Shown: positions 16,222 through 26,264 of the stretch, one piece after another | Layout: the number at the start of each line of letters is the position of its first letter | Numbering within the stretch: position 1 is the first letter of the stretch | DNA from: Hyphomicrobiales bacterium | GTDB taxonomy: Bacteria > Pseudomonadota > Alphaproteobacteria > Rhizobiales > Beijerinckiaceae | Assembly (NCBI GenBank): GCA_900470095.1 | Contig: UBZM01000036.1 | Span: 62,001 to 126,000 of the forward strand | Direction: 5' to 3' | Length of the DNA: 64,000 nt | Translations under genes and position numbers: made by a program | The notes under the pieces: model-generated | What the model was told of the DNA's origin: nothing | The model's database searches: none | Seen by the model: the letters and a program-made list of their open reading frames with translations, nothing else

Positions 16222-17742
16222 ATGTTCGAGCGGCAAGCCATGGACGAGATTACTGATGCGAAGGCTGTGCCGGCGTCTGTGATCGCGACCACGACTGCGA
16301 GCATCCAGGGTGAGGGGGCAGCGCTTTCCCTGACTGAAGCCTGGGACCGTGTGCGCCGCCGCCTGCGTGCCGAGCTCGGCGAGGATGTTTTCTCCAGCTG
16401 GTTCGCGCGTGTCGAGATCGGCGGCCTTGTCGATGGTGTGGCCTATCTCACAGTGCCGACCCGTTTCCTGAAGAGCTGGCTGGAGGCGCATTATGCCGAG
16501 CGCCTGCGGGCGCATTGCCTCGCCGAGTTGCCCGCAGCCAATGGCATCCTGCTCTCGGTGCGCCAGGCCGCCCGGGATGCCATTCCGGCCGCGGTCCGCG
16601 AAGCTGCCATGGCCGCTCCGCGCTCGGCGGCGCCTGAGCCCGTCATTGCCGTTCGTTCGGCGGAGGCCGGGGCCCGGCCCTGTGAGCAGGAACTCGTCGA
16701 CGCCTGCGGCACGATGCTCGACCGCCGTCTGAACTTCCAGAGCTTCATCGTCGGCAAGTCGAACCAGCTCGCCTTTGCCGCGGCCGAGCGGATTGCCGCG
16801 GCCCCGGCCGGAACGACCCCCTATAATCCGCTCTACCTTCATGCTGGGGTCGGGCTCGGCAAGACGCATCTCCTGCAGGCGATTGCTCAGGATGCGCGCA
16901 ATCATGGCAAACGCGTGGCCTATTTCACGGCCGATCGCTTCATGTACGGTTTCGTCGCGGCCCTGAAGTCGCAGACGGCGCTCGCCTTCAAGGAAAAGCT
17001 GCGCGGTATCGACCTGCTGATCGTCGACGACGTGCAGTTCATCCAGGGGCGCTCGATCCAGCAGGAGTTCGGCCACACGATCAACGCCTTGATCGATGCC
17101 GGCAAGCAGATCGTGGTCGCTGCCGATCGGCTCGCGAATGATCTCGAGGCGCTCGACGAACGCATCCGCTCGCGGCTGGCCGGGGGGCTCGTCGTCGAGG
17201 TCGGCGAGCTTGACGAGGCGCTGCGCGTGAAGATTCTCGGAAGCCGGCTGGAGTCGCTGCAAGCGGCGCATTCGAGCTTCCACGTCAATTCCGACGTGAT
17301 CGCCTATGTCGCCCGCGTCATCACCGCCAATGGCCGCGATCTCGACGGTGCCGCCAATCGGCTGCTGGCCCATGCCACCTTGTCCGGCAATGCGGTGACG
17401 CTGGAAACGGCCGAGGCGGCGATCCGCGACCTCGTCCGGACCCGCGAGCCGCGCCGCGTCAAGATCGAGGACATCCAGAAGCTGGTCGCCACCCGCTACA
17501 ATGTCAGCCGGGCGGACATTCTCTCCGAGCGCCGCACCGCGGCAGTCGTCAAGCCGCGTCAGATCGCGATGTATCTGTCCAAGGCGCTGACTCCGCGCTC
17601 GCTGCCGGAGATCGGGCGCCGCTTCGGTGGCCGCGATCACACGACCGTGCTGCACGCCGTGCGCAAGATCGAAAAGGCGATCGCCGAAGATCGTCTGCTG
17701 CATGACGAGGTCGATCTCCTGAAGCGGATGCTGCAGGAGTGA
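16222..17742 (+). CDS. dnaA: Chromosomal replication initiator protein DnaA
   Basis: About 506 residues. AAA+ ATPase that melts oriC. Domain I is near W-D-R-V-R-R-R-L-R-A-E-L-G-E-D-V-F-S-S-W-F. Domain III carries Walker A G-V-G-L-G-K-T-H and Walker B L-L-I-V-D-D-V-Q-F. Domain IV has the DnaA-box signature G-G-R-D-H-T-T-V-L-H-A-V. The start is uncertain: frames open at 16123, and ATGs at 16210, 16222 and 16240 are possible. I chose 16222 because a G-rich Shine-Dalgarno-like run lies 6-10 nt before it. Confidence 0.95.
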   Translation: MFERQAMDEITDAKAVPASVIATTTASIQGEGAALSLTEAWDRVRRRLRAELGEDVFSSWFARVEIGGLVDGVAYLTVPTRFLKSWLEAHYAERLRAHCLAELPAANGILLSVRQAARDAIPAAVREAAMAAPRSAAPEPVIAVRSAEAGARPCEQELVDACGTMLDRRLNFQSFIVGKSNQLAFAAAERIAAAPAGTTPYNPLYLHAGVGLGKTHLLQAIAQDARNHGKRVAYFTADRFMYGFVAALKSQTALAFKEKLRGIDLLIVDDVQFIQGRSIQQEFGHTINALIDAGKQIVVAADRLANDLEALDERIRSRLAGGLVVEVGELDEALRVKILGSRLESLQAAHSSFHVNSDVIAYVARVITANGRDLDGAANRLLAHATLSGNAVTLETAEAAIRDLVRTREPRRVKIEDIQKLVATRYNVSRADILSERRTAAVVKPRQIAMYLSKALTPRSLPEIGRRFGGRDHTTVLHAVRKIEKAIAEDRLLHDEVDLLKRMLQE

Positions 17743-17899
17743 ACTGCCTGCCGCGCTATGCCCTGGAGGCGAGCGCGGCTTTGGCTGTGGCCGGTTGTGA
17801 GAGCGCCCTTGCGCCACCGGCGCGCGTCCTGCAATGTCGCGGGCCATTCCGTCGCCCGCGCAGCCGCTGCTCGGGCGCTAGCACGCCAGAAGACAGACG

Positions 17900-19015
17900 A
17901 TGAAGGTCACGGTCGAACGTTCTACGCTGTTGAAGTCGCTGGGTCATGTCCACCGCGTGGTGGAACGCCGCAACACGATCCCGATCCTGTCGAACCTTTT
18001 GCTGAGCGCGGACGGTGCCGGCCTCAAGCTGAAGGCAACCGATCTCGACATCGAGGTCGTCGAGACGGTGCCAGCCGATGTTCCTGAGCCGGGCGCGACG
18101 ACCGTGCCGGCACATACGCTCTACGATATCGTGCGCAAGCTGCCCGACGGCGCCCAGGTCTCGCTCGAGACGACGGGCGAAGCGGGGCTGACGCTCCGCT
18201 CTGGCCGCTCGCGCTTCATGCTGCAGACTCTGCCCGAGGGCGATTTCCCCGACATTACCGCGGGCGAGATGGCGCATCGCTTCACGCTCGCCGCGGGTGA
18301 GCTCAAGCGCCTGATCGACAAGACCCAGTTCGCGATCTCCACCGAGGAGACGCGCTACTATCTGAACGGCATCTATCTCCACACCATCGAAGTCGAAGGC
18401 CGCAGCCTGCTGCGCGCCGTCGCGACGGATGGACACAGGCTTGCGCGTGTCGATACCGCAGCGCCGAGCGGGGCCGCCGGCATGCCGGGCGTGATCGTGC
18501 CGCGCAAGGCCGTGGCGGAAATCCAGAAGCTGCTGGAGGATGGCGATACCGAGGTCTCGGTCGAGCTCTCCGCCACCAAGATCCGTATCGCGACGCAGGC
18601 CGTGGTGCTGACGTCCAAGCTGATCGACGGCACCTTCCCGGATTATCAGCGAGTGATTCCAAGCGGAAACGACAAGCGCCTGACGGTCGACAAGGGCGAT
18701 TTTGCCGCCTCGGTCGATCGTGTCTCGACAATCTCCTCCGAGCGTGGCCGCGCGGTAAAGCTGTCCATCGCCGATGGCCGCCTGACCCTGTCGGTCACCA
18801 ATCCCGATTCCGGGTCGGCAACCGAGGAGGTCGAGGTCGACTACGACGCGAGCCCGCTCGATATCGGTTTCAACGCCCGTTACCTGATGGATATCGCGGC
18901 GCAGCTCGACGGAGACACGGCGCTTCTCAAGCTTGCCGATCCCGGCTCGCCGACCGTGATTCAGGATCGCGAGGGTGCGTCGGCACTCTATGTGCTGATG
19001 CCGATGCGGGTTTAG
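17900..19015 (+). CDS. dnaN: DNA polymerase III beta subunit (sliding clamp)
   Basis: 371 residues, three-domain clamp that tethers DNA polymerase to the template. N-terminus M-K-V-T-V-E-R-S-x-L-L-K-x-L, followed by V-V-E-R-R-N-T-I-P-I-L-S-N, is diagnostic. The C-terminal end Y-V-L-M-P-M-R-V matches the family. It lies 157 nt after dnaA and 14 nt before recF, so dnaN and recF are likely cotranscribed. Confidence 0.98.
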   Translation: MKVTVERSTLLKSLGHVHRVVERRNTIPILSNLLLSADGAGLKLKATDLDIEVVETVPADVPEPGATTVPAHTLYDIVRKLPDGAQVSLETTGEAGLTLRSGRSRFMLQTLPEGDFPDITAGEMAHRFTLAAGELKRLIDKTQFAISTEETRYYLNGIYLHTIEVEGRSLLRAVATDGHRLARVDTAAPSGAAGMPGVIVPRKAVAEIQKLLEDGDTEVSVELSATKIRIATQAVVLTSKLIDGTFPDYQRVIPSGNDKRLTVDKGDFAASVDRVSTISSERGRAVKLSIADGRLTLSVTNPDSGSATEEVEVDYDASPLDIGFNARYLMDIAAQLDGDTALLKLADPGSPTVIQDREGASALYVLMPMRV

Positions 19016-19029
19016 GCCGCGCTCGCATC

Positions 19030-20154
19030 TTGACCACGGTCGCGCGCCTGATCCTTCAGGATTTCCGCTCCTATGAGGCCCTCGATCTCACGATCGGGGG
19101 CCAAATCGTTGCGCTTGTCGGCGAGAACGGCGCCGGCAAGACCAATCTGCTCGAAGCCCTGTCGCTGTTCGCGCCAGGGCGGGGGCTGCGCCGCGCCGAT
19201 CTCTCAGAGATGGCGCGCCAGGCGGGCCCGGGCTCCTTCGCCGTATCGATTGCGCTTGCGGAGGATGGCGCGCGCCTCGGCATCGGGCTCGGCAGCGAAA
19301 GCGACGGGCGGCGTGCAAGACTTGCCCGCATCGACGGGGTTCAGGTCGGCTCGGCGCTGGCTTTCAGCGACTATCTCCGCGTGGTCTGGCTGACGCCGGA
19401 TCTCGACGGGTTGTTTCGTGGCGCGGCCGGGGATCGCCGCCGCTTCCTCGACCGGCTCGTGCTCGCGGTCGATCCCGGCCACGCGACACGCTCGAACGCG
19501 CTCGAACGGGCTCTGCGCTCGCGCAACCGGATCCTCGAGGAGACGCCGCATGAGGTGTCCTGGCTTGATGCGATCGAGCGGGAAATCGCCGAACTCGGCG
19601 TGGCCGTCGCTGCGGCGAGGGCCGAGACGGTTGGCCGACTGGCGACGATCATCGCAGCCAATGGCGACGACGCATCTCCGTTTCCCCGTGCCGCGCTCGG
19701 CCTAGAGGGCGAGATCGATCGGCTTGTGGCGGGGCTGCCGGCACTCGATGCCGAGGATCGCTATCGCGACCTCCTGAGGCAGGGTCGCCAGCGCGACCGC
19801 GCGGCTGGGCGCACCCTCGTCGGCCCGCAAGCGTCGGACCTCCTCGTTCGTCATGCCGCCAAGGATATCCCGGCCGAGCAGGGCTCGACCGGCGAGCAGA
19901 AGGCTCTGCTGATCGGGCTCGTGCTTGCGCATGCGAGGCTGGTCCGGAGCATGAGCGGGCTTCCGCCGCTGGTCTTGCTCGACGAAGTTGCTGCCCATCT
20001 CGACCCGCGTCGACGCGCTGCGCTCTATGCCGAGCTTGCCGAGCTGGGCTCGCAGGTCTGGATGACGGGGGCCGATCCGGCGCTGTTCACCGATCTGCCG
20101 GCAGGGGCGCAGTGTTTTACAGTGACATCCGGGCAGGTCGAGGCCATCGACTGA
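19030..20154 (+). CDS. recF: DNA replication and repair protein RecF
   Basis: 374 residues. SMC-like ATPase that loads RecA with RecO and RecR at gaps. The Walker A loop is G-E-N-G-A-G-K-T-N. The ABC signature is in G-S-T-G-E-Q-K-A-L-L and Walker B in P-P-L-V-L-L-D-E-V-A-A-H-L-D. The start is TTG at 19030, just before R-L-I-L-Q-D-F-R-S-Y, the canonical beginning; no other start fits. Downstream of dnaN. Confidence 0.96.
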   Translation: MTTVARLILQDFRSYEALDLTIGGQIVALVGENGAGKTNLLEALSLFAPGRGLRRADLSEMARQAGPGSFAVSIALAEDGARLGIGLGSESDGRRARLARIDGVQVGSALAFSDYLRVVWLTPDLDGLFRGAAGDRRRFLDRLVLAVDPGHATRSNALERALRSRNRILEETPHEVSWLDAIEREIAELGVAVAAARAETVGRLATIIAANGDDASPFPRAALGLEGEIDRLVAGLPALDAEDRYRDLLRQGRQRDRAAGRTLVGPQASDLLVRHAAKDIPAEQGSTGEQKALLIGLVLAHARLVRSMSGLPPLVLLDEVAAHLDPRRRAALYAELAELGSQVWMTGADPALFTDLPAGAQCFTVTSGQVEAID

Positions 20155-20223
20155 CGTGCTCAAGTCGGGCTGATCGGTCAGATCACGCGTCACAATGAGA
20201 CGCCTCGGGTGCATTCTGCTAAA

Positions 20224-20268
20224 GCATCGGCCCGAAAAGTGGATTGCGGTTTTCGGCAAAGCCGATGC
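20224..20268. repeat. 45-nt hairpin repeat with a partial copy near position 105
   Basis: Outer arms GCATCGGC and GCCGATGC are exact reverse complements, and a second pair CGAAAA/TTTTCG lies inside. The core TTGCGGTTTTCGG-AAAGCC also occurs at about 103-122 after the partial VOC gene, but without a complete left arm. This looks like a short intergenic palindromic element scattered in the genome. Two copies are not enough to define a family. Confidence 0.45.
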
Positions 20269-20315
20269 CATCACAGATGGTCTAGCGTTGCCGCTGCACT
20301 GAAGAGGCTGCTCCC

Positions 20316-20930
20316 ATGGAACTCACAGGCCTTCTGGTTTTTGCCGGCGTCTATTTTCTGGCGGTCGCTTCGCCTGGTCCTGCGGTCGCTGCCCTGGTCG
20401 CGCGCTCGCTCGGCACCGGCTTTCGCCGTTCGCTTCCGTTTGCGGCGGGAATCGTCGCCGGCGATCTGATCTGGTTCTCCTGCACGGCGCTCGGCCTTGC
20501 CGTGCTGATGCAGAGCTTTCATGGCCTCTTCGTCGCGATCAAATATGCCGGTTGTGCCTATTTGCTCTATCTCGCCTGGAAGCTCTGGACCGCTCCGGCG
20601 GAGGCGCCGCGTCAGCCGCCGAGCGCCCGCGGCGAGGGCTTGCGGCTGTTTTTCGGCGGCATTGCGCTGACGCACGGCAATCCCAAGGTCATGGTGTTCT
20701 TCCTGTCGATCCTGCCTCTCGTCGTCGATCTCGGCCGGATGACGATGTTCGCCTTCATCGAGGTTGCGCTGCTGCTGACCCTGATCATCGGCTCGACGAT
20801 GCTCGCCTATGCCTATGCCGCCGATCGGGCCCGGCGGCTGGTGGCGAGCCCGACGGCAATGCGTCGGATCAATCGCCTGACCGGCGGCGTCATGGCCGGT
20901 GCGGCGGCTGCTATCGCCGTTAGGGGCTGA
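20316..20930 (+). CDS. LysE/RhtB-family amino acid exporter
   Basis: 204 residues with six hydrophobic segments. Opens with F-A-G-V-Y-F-L-A-V-A-S-P-G-P-A-V-A, the conserved S-P-G-P motif of LysE/RhtB exporters, and has G-N-P-K-V-M-V-F-F-L-S-I-L-P, the second family motif. Exports an amino acid or small amine by proton exchange. The substrate cannot be assigned. It stands alone between recF and recQ. Confidence 0.9.
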   Translation: MELTGLLVFAGVYFLAVASPGPAVAALVARSLGTGFRRSLPFAAGIVAGDLIWFSCTALGLAVLMQSFHGLFVAIKYAGCAYLLYLAWKLWTAPAEAPRQPPSARGEGLRLFFGGIALTHGNPKVMVFFLSILPLVVDLGRMTMFAFIEVALLLTLIIGSTMLAYAYAADRARRLVASPTAMRRINRLTGGVMAGAAAAIAVRG

Positions 20931-21006
20931 AAACGAGTTTCGTCGCACCCAGAAGGTCGCGGCTTGGGGCTGGCCATTGCAGCCGGCCTCGGGCAAACCC
21001 TTCGGC

Positions 21007-22839
21007 ATGCCGCAATCTCGCGAATCACAGGCGCGCGCGACGCTGAAATCGGTCTTCGGCTATGACGATTTCCGCCCCGGACAATGGGAGGTCATCGCGG
21101 CCGCGCTGGCGGGAAACGACGTCTTCGCGGTGATGCCGACCGGCTCCGGCAAGTCGATGTGCTATCAGCTGCCGGCACTGGTTACCGGCGGGCTGACGCT
21201 GGTGGTTTCGCCGCTGATCGCGCTGATGCGCGATCAGGTCGGGCAGTTGACGCGGGCCGGCGTCGCGGCCGCGTCGCTCAACTCGATGAACAGCGAGAGC
21301 GAGGCGGCGGACGCCTGGGCGAAGCTCAACGCCGGCGACCTGCGTCTGCTTTTCGTCTCACCGGAGCGATTGGCGGGGGAGGGACTGGTCGCCCGGCTGC
21401 GCCGGCTTGGCGTTGCCCGGCTTGCGATCGACGAGGCGCATTGCGTCTCGCAATGGGGGCATGATTTTCGGCCGGAATACCGCTTGCTCGCCAAGGCTCG
21501 CGAAGCGCTTGGCGGCGTCCCGGTCACCGCGCTGACGGCCACTGCGGATCGGCAGACGCGCGATGACATCGCCCAGCAGCTGTTCCCGAAGCCGCCTGTC
21601 ACGGTCATTCATTCCTTCGATCGGCCAAATCTGAAGCTCGCCTTCGCACCGAAGGACCAGCCGCGACGCCAGATCGCCGATTTCCTGAAGCGGCATCGCG
21701 GCGGCAGCGGAATCGTCTATTGTTCGTCGCGCGGCCGGACCGAGCGACTTGCCGAAGGTCTGCGCGAGCAGGGCTACAAGGCTTTTGCCTATCATGCCGG
21801 GATGGAGCAGCAGGAGCGCAACCGCAACCAGGACCTCTTCCTGCAGGAGGATGGTGTGGTGATCTGCGCCACCATTGCCTTCGGCATGGGCATCAACAAG
21901 CCCGATGTCCGCTTCGTCGTCCATGCCGACATGCCGGGCTCGATCGAGGGCTACTATCAGGAGATCGGCCGCGCCGGCCGCGACGGACTGCCGGCCGATA
22001 CGCTCACGCTCTATGGCGTCGAGGACATGGCGCTCCGCCGCCGCCAGATCGAGGAGAAGGCGATCGACGACGAGCGCCGGCGCATCGAGCATAAGCGCCT
22101 CAGCGCGATGACCGACCTGTGCGAGTCGGCGCTCTGCCGACGTTCCTCCCTCCTCGCCTATTTCGGCGAGGAAACGCCGCCATGCCGGCATCGGGAGGCG
22201 CAGTTCCGCTGCGATCTCTGTGGTGGAGAGGCGACGCTCCAGGATGCCACGCTTGATGCCCGAAAGCTGCTCTCGGCGGTGGTGCGCTCGGGACAGCGCT
22301 ATGGCGCCGGACATCTCGCCGATATTCTGACCGGAACGATGAGCGAGGCGATTCGCCGCCAGAACCATGACGGGCTGAAGACCTTCGGCGTCGGCAACGA
22401 CAAGCCCAAGGCAGCCTGGGCGGCGCTGACCCGCAAGCTCTTCGCCGCCGGCGCACTCGCGGAAGCCAGCACCGAGCATGGCGGTTTCTGCCTGACGGAG
22501 AAGGGTGAGGACATCCTGTACGGGCGCGAACCGATCGCGCTCAGGGCCGATGCCCTCCCCGTACGGCGCGCTCGCGCTGCCGAGCGTGGCGCGCGGGCCG
22601 ACGGCCTCGATGAGGGCACCGCCGCCCTGTTCGAGCATTTGCGCCAGCTCCGGCTGACGATTGCCCGCGAGGAAGGCGTTGCGGCCTATATCATCTTCAC
22701 CGACCGCACGCTGATTGCGATGGCGCGCGAGCGGCCGCTCGGGCTCGATCAGATGCGCGGGATCGAGGGCGTCGGCGAACGCAAGCTCGCCCAGTATGGC
22801 GCGGTCTTCGCCGATGCGATCGCGGGCTTTCGAGGGTAG
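21007..22839 (+). CDS. recQ: ATP-dependent DNA helicase RecQ
   Basis: 610 residues from ATG 21007; the frame opens earlier but the extra 36 residues overlap the LysE gene and are not family-like. 3'-5' helicase in recombination and fork repair. Walker A is P-T-G-S-G-K-S-M-C-Y-Q and the DEAH box is I-D-E-A-H-C-V-S-Q-W-G-H-D-F-R. Motif VI is Q-E-I-G-R-A-G-R-D-G. A zinc-binding segment with C-D-L-C-G follows, and a C-terminal HRDC domain ends with G-V-G-E-R-K-L-A-Q-Y-G. Confidence 0.96.
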   Translation: MPQSRESQARATLKSVFGYDDFRPGQWEVIAAALAGNDVFAVMPTGSGKSMCYQLPALVTGGLTLVVSPLIALMRDQVGQLTRAGVAAASLNSMNSESEAADAWAKLNAGDLRLLFVSPERLAGEGLVARLRRLGVARLAIDEAHCVSQWGHDFRPEYRLLAKAREALGGVPVTALTATADRQTRDDIAQQLFPKPPVTVIHSFDRPNLKLAFAPKDQPRRQIADFLKRHRGGSGIVYCSSRGRTERLAEGLREQGYKAFAYHAGMEQQERNRNQDLFLQEDGVVICATIAFGMGINKPDVRFVVHADMPGSIEGYYQEIGRAGRDGLPADTLTLYGVEDMALRRRQIEEKAIDDERRRIEHKRLSAMTDLCESALCRRSSLLAYFGEETPPCRHREAQFRCDLCGGEATLQDATLDARKLLSAVVRSGQRYGAGHLADILTGTMSEAIRRQNHDGLKTFGVGNDKPKAAWAALTRKLFAAGALAEASTEHGGFCLTEKGEDILYGREPIALRADALPVRRARAAERGARADGLDEGTAALFEHLRQLRLTIAREEGVAAYIIFTDRTLIAMARERPLGLDQMRGIEGVGERKLAQYGAVFADAIAGFRG

Positions 22840-22877
22840 CGATTCTGTCCCGTCATGGAGCGCGGGGGGAGCTCCTG

Positions 22878-22897
22878 CGCGCACGTACGCGTGCGCG
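22878..22897. terminator. GC-rich hairpin between recQ and gyrB
   Basis: CGCGCACG-TACG-CGTGCGCG is an exact 8-bp inverted repeat with a 4-nt loop, 39 nt after the recQ stop. It is followed by TGAAAAAG rather than a T-run. It may terminate recQ transcription weakly or act in the gyrB leader. Confidence 0.4.
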
Positions 22898-22981
22898 TGA
22901 AAAAGCCACCGTTCCCGCCTATATTCATGATACGAATCAAGACGATCGCGGGCATAGCCTCGCCCGCTGAAGGACCCCGAC

Positions 22982-25402
22982 ATGAGTGATGCTGCCCGCG
23001 ACCTTGAAGACGCTGCCTATGGCGCCGATTCCATCAAGGTTCTCAAAGGCCTGGATGCGGTGCGCAAGCGCCCTGGCATGTATATCGGCGACACCGATGA
23101 CGGCTCGGGTCTGCACCACATGGTCTATGAGGTGGTCGACAACGCCATCGACGAGGCTCTGGCAGGGCATGCAGACCTCGTCACCGTCACGCTGAACGCC
23201 GATGGTTCGGTCACGGTCACCGATAATGGTCGCGGCATCCCGACCGATATCCACAGCGAGGAGGGCATTTCCGCCGCCGAGGTCATCATGACCCAGCTCC
23301 ATGCTGGCGGAAAATTCGACCAGAATTCCTACAAGGTTTCGGGCGGCTTGCACGGCGTCGGTGTCTCTGTCGTCAATGCGCTCTCGGTCTCGCTCAAGCT
23401 GCGCGTCTGGCGTGGCGGTAACGAGCATTTCATGGAGTTCCACCATGGCGACGCGGTCGCGCCGCTCGCCATTGTCGGCCCGGCCGGCGACAAGCGCGGC
23501 ACCGAAGTCACCTTCCTGCCCTCGACCAAGACCTTCACGATGGTCGAGTTCGACTACAAGACGCTCGAGCATCGTCTGCGCGAACTCGCCTTCCTGAATT
23601 CGGGCGTCCGCATCGTCCTCACCGATGCCCGCCATGCCGAGGTCGTTCGCGAGGAGCTGATGTATGAGGGCGGCGTCGAGGCCTTCGTGCGCTATCTCGA
23701 CCGCGCCAAGACCCCCGTCGTCGACAAGCCGGTGGTGCTCGGCGCCGAGAAGGACGGCATCACCGTCGATGTCGCCTTGTGGTGGAACGACAGCTACCAC
23801 GAGAACGTTCTCTGCTTCACCAACAACATCCCGCAGCGGGACGGCGGCACTCACTTAGCCGGCTTCCGCGCTGCGCTGACCCGCCAGATCACCGGCTATG
23901 CCGAGAGTTCCGGCATGATGAAGAAGGAAAAGGTCTCGCTCACCGGCGACGATTGCCGCGAAGGATTGACCGCGATCGTTTCGGTGAAGGTTCCGGACCC
24001 GAAATTCTCCTCGCAGACCAAGGACAAGCTGGTTTCGTCCGAGGTGCGTCCCGTCGTCGAGAACGTCGTGAATCAGGCGCTTTCGACCTGGCTCGAAGAG
24101 CACCCGAACGAAGCCAAGACGATCGTCGGCAAGGTGGCGGAAGCTGCCGCGGCGCGCGAAGCCGCGCGCAAGGCACGCGACCTGACGCGGCGCAAGGGCG
24201 CACTCGACATCGCCTCGCTGCCCGGCAAGCTCGCGGATTGCCAGGAGCGCGACCCCGCCAAATCAGAACTCTTCATCGTCGAGGGTGACTCGGCCGGCGG
24301 CTCCGCCAAGCAGGGCCGCGCCCGTGAATACCAGGCGGTGCTGCCGCTGCGCGGCAAGATCCTGAATGTCGAACGCGCGCGCGTCGACAAGATGCTCTCC
24401 TCCGAGCAGGTCGGTACGCTGATCATCGCGCTCGGGGCCGGCATCCGCGAGGAATTCAACATCGAGAAGCTGCGCTACCACAAGATCATCATCATGACCG
24501 ACGCGGACGTGGACGGCGCCCATATCCGCACCCTGCTGCTGACCTTCTTCTTCCGGCAGATGCCGGAGGTGATCGAGCGCGGGCATCTCTTCATCGCTCA
24601 GCCGCCGCTCTACAAGGCCGCGCGCGGCAAGTCCCAGACCTATCTCAAGGACGAGCGCGCGCTTGAGGAATACCTCGTCGACTCGACCTTGGACGGTGCT
24701 GTTTTCCGGACAGGGGACGGCATCGAGCGCGCCGGTCCCGACCTGCGCAGTCTGATCGACGAGGCGCGCGGCGTACGCCATACGCTGTCGCAGCTCCATT
24801 CGCGCTATGACCGGCGCATCGTCGAGCAGATGGCGATCTCGGGCGCGCTCCATCCGCTGACCAACGAGAGCGACGCGCAGGCCACCGAGGCCGCTGCCTC
24901 TGTCGCGCGCCGGCTGGATGCGATCTCCGACGATCTCGAACGCGGCTGGGAAGGCCGGGTGGAGGATGGCGGCTTCACCTTCTCGCGGCTTGTGCGCGGC
25001 GTGAAGCAGGTCGCAGTGCTTGATGCCGGCCTGCTCGCGAGCGCCGAAGCGCGCAAGCTCGCAGCAGCAGCCGTCTCGCTGCAGGAAGCTTATGCCCAGC
25101 CCGGCGTGCTCAGCCGCAAGGGCGATGATCATATCGTCAATGGCCCGAGCGATCTTTTCGACGCGGTCAGCGCCATCGGCAAGAAGGGGGTCTCGCTCCA
25201 GCGCTACAAAGGTCTCGGCGAAATGAACCCCGAGCAGCTCTGGGAGACGACGCTCGATCGCGATGTGCGCTCGCTGCTCAGGGTCAAGAACGACCAGAAC
25301 GACGAGGCCGACGATCTCTTCGTCAAGCTGATGGGCGACGTCGTCGAACCCCGCCGCGACTTCATCCAAAGCAACGCCCTGAACGCGACCGTCGATACAT
25401 GA
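22982..25402 (+). CDS. gyrB: DNA gyrase subunit B
   Basis: 806 residues, full length. ATPase subunit of gyrase, which introduces negative supercoils. The GHKL ATP site has E-V-V-D-N-A-I-D-E and D-N-G-R-G-I-P. The TOPRIM domain has E-G-D-S-A-G-G-S-A-K and D-A-D-V-D-G-A-H-I. The C-terminal end R-R-x-F-I-x-x-N-A-L is typical. An AT-rich TATATTCATGATACG lies in the 142-bp leader and could hold its -10 element. Confidence 0.98.
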   Translation: MSDAARDLEDAAYGADSIKVLKGLDAVRKRPGMYIGDTDDGSGLHHMVYEVVDNAIDEALAGHADLVTVTLNADGSVTVTDNGRGIPTDIHSEEGISAAEVIMTQLHAGGKFDQNSYKVSGGLHGVGVSVVNALSVSLKLRVWRGGNEHFMEFHHGDAVAPLAIVGPAGDKRGTEVTFLPSTKTFTMVEFDYKTLEHRLRELAFLNSGVRIVLTDARHAEVVREELMYEGGVEAFVRYLDRAKTPVVDKPVVLGAEKDGITVDVALWWNDSYHENVLCFTNNIPQRDGGTHLAGFRAALTRQITGYAESSGMMKKEKVSLTGDDCREGLTAIVSVKVPDPKFSSQTKDKLVSSEVRPVVENVVNQALSTWLEEHPNEAKTIVGKVAEAAAAREAARKARDLTRRKGALDIASLPGKLADCQERDPAKSELFIVEGDSAGGSAKQGRAREYQAVLPLRGKILNVERARVDKMLSSEQVGTLIIALGAGIREEFNIEKLRYHKIIIMTDADVDGAHIRTLLLTFFFRQMPEVIERGHLFIAQPPLYKAARGKSQTYLKDERALEEYLVDSTLDGAVFRTGDGIERAGPDLRSLIDEARGVRHTLSQLHSRYDRRIVEQMAISGALHPLTNESDAQATEAAASVARRLDAISDDLERGWEGRVEDGGFTFSRLVRGVKQVAVLDAGLLASAEARKLAAAAVSLQEAYAQPGVLSRKGDDHIVNGPSDLFDAVSAIGKKGVSLQRYKGLGEMNPEQLWETTLDRDVRSLLRVKNDQNDEADDLFVKLMGDVVEPRRDFIQSNALNATVDT

Positions 25403-25613
25403 CGGCGCGGCCTCTGTGGGCCGTAAAGCGGAGCCATGGTGCGAGCCTGCTCCACAGACGCCTCCCTTGAGCGGTGTGCCAACAGCGCCACTCTGGTCCG
25501 CAGATGCAGTCACGGGCGCTCACTCCAACCTCATGCCGGGAGATGGCATGGGGCAGAGCATCCCGAGAGTGCAATGCGACCGGCGCGGCGCTCCACTCGC
25601 GTGGCTGGAGCTA

Positions 25614-26153
25614 TCAGCGGCCGATAAGAAAGGTCATGGCGAGGGCGCCAGGTAGTAGCAGCATCCCTGCCCACAGGAAGGCCGACGCCCAGTTGGCGAT
25701 CTGGAAGATCGTTCTGGGCATGGCACAGACACCGGCGACGAACGGTACTGTGGCGCGCAACGGGCCGAAAAAACGGCAGAGCACGATACTCAGCGCGCCC
25801 CAACGGTTGAAGAAGGCTTCGCCCCGCGGAAGCAGCCCGGGGTGTCGGGCGACGAAGCGAGAACTTCTGACGGCAGAAGCGAAGTTGCGGCCTAGCCAGT
25901 AAGAAACCCAATCGCCCAGCGCTGCTCCCACACTGATCGCAATCCAGACCGGGATGAAACCGATACCGCTGGCGCCAATCAACGATCCGATGGCCAGCAA
26001 CAGCGCGGTACCCGGAACGATGAGCGGAAAGAAGGGAAGCGACTTGACGAAAGCAAGCATGAATGCGAGCGGCACTGTCCATTGACGATGCTCTTGGACG
26101 AACGCCAGCAGCGCGGCGGAAAGATCTCGAAGCTCCGCCAGAATTGCTGCCAT
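25614..26153 (-). CDS. DedA/VTT-domain membrane protein
   Basis: 179 residues, about five hydrophobic segments. The VTT/SNARE-associated motif is present as F-P-L-I-V-P-G-T-A-L-L followed by G-A-A-L-G-D-W-V-S-Y-W-L-G-R. The second motif reads F-F-N-R-W-G-A-L-S-I-V-L-C-R-F-F-G-P-L-R-A-T-V-P-F-V-A-G. Members help recycle undecaprenyl phosphate or phosphatidylethanolamine across the membrane. The PAP2 phosphatase gene 1.4 kb away on the same strand could act on related lipids. Confidence 0.88.
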   Translation of the reverse strand: MAAILAELRDLSAALLAFVQEHRQWTVPLAFMLAFVKSLPFFPLIVPGTALLLAIGSLIGASGIGFIPVWIAISVGAALGDWVSYWLGRNFASAVRSSRFVARHPGLLPRGEAFFNRWGALSIVLCRFFGPLRATVPFVAGVCAMPRTIFQIANWASAFLWAGMLLLPGALAMTFLIGR

Positions 26154-26264
26154 GTCAGCTACGGCACTCCTTTTGGGTTTGCTTGCGAGCTTGCGCGATG
26201 CCAGCGCAGGGCATGGGCCGCAGGCTCACACTCCTGAGAGCCCAATCTCGCCGTCAAGCAATCC

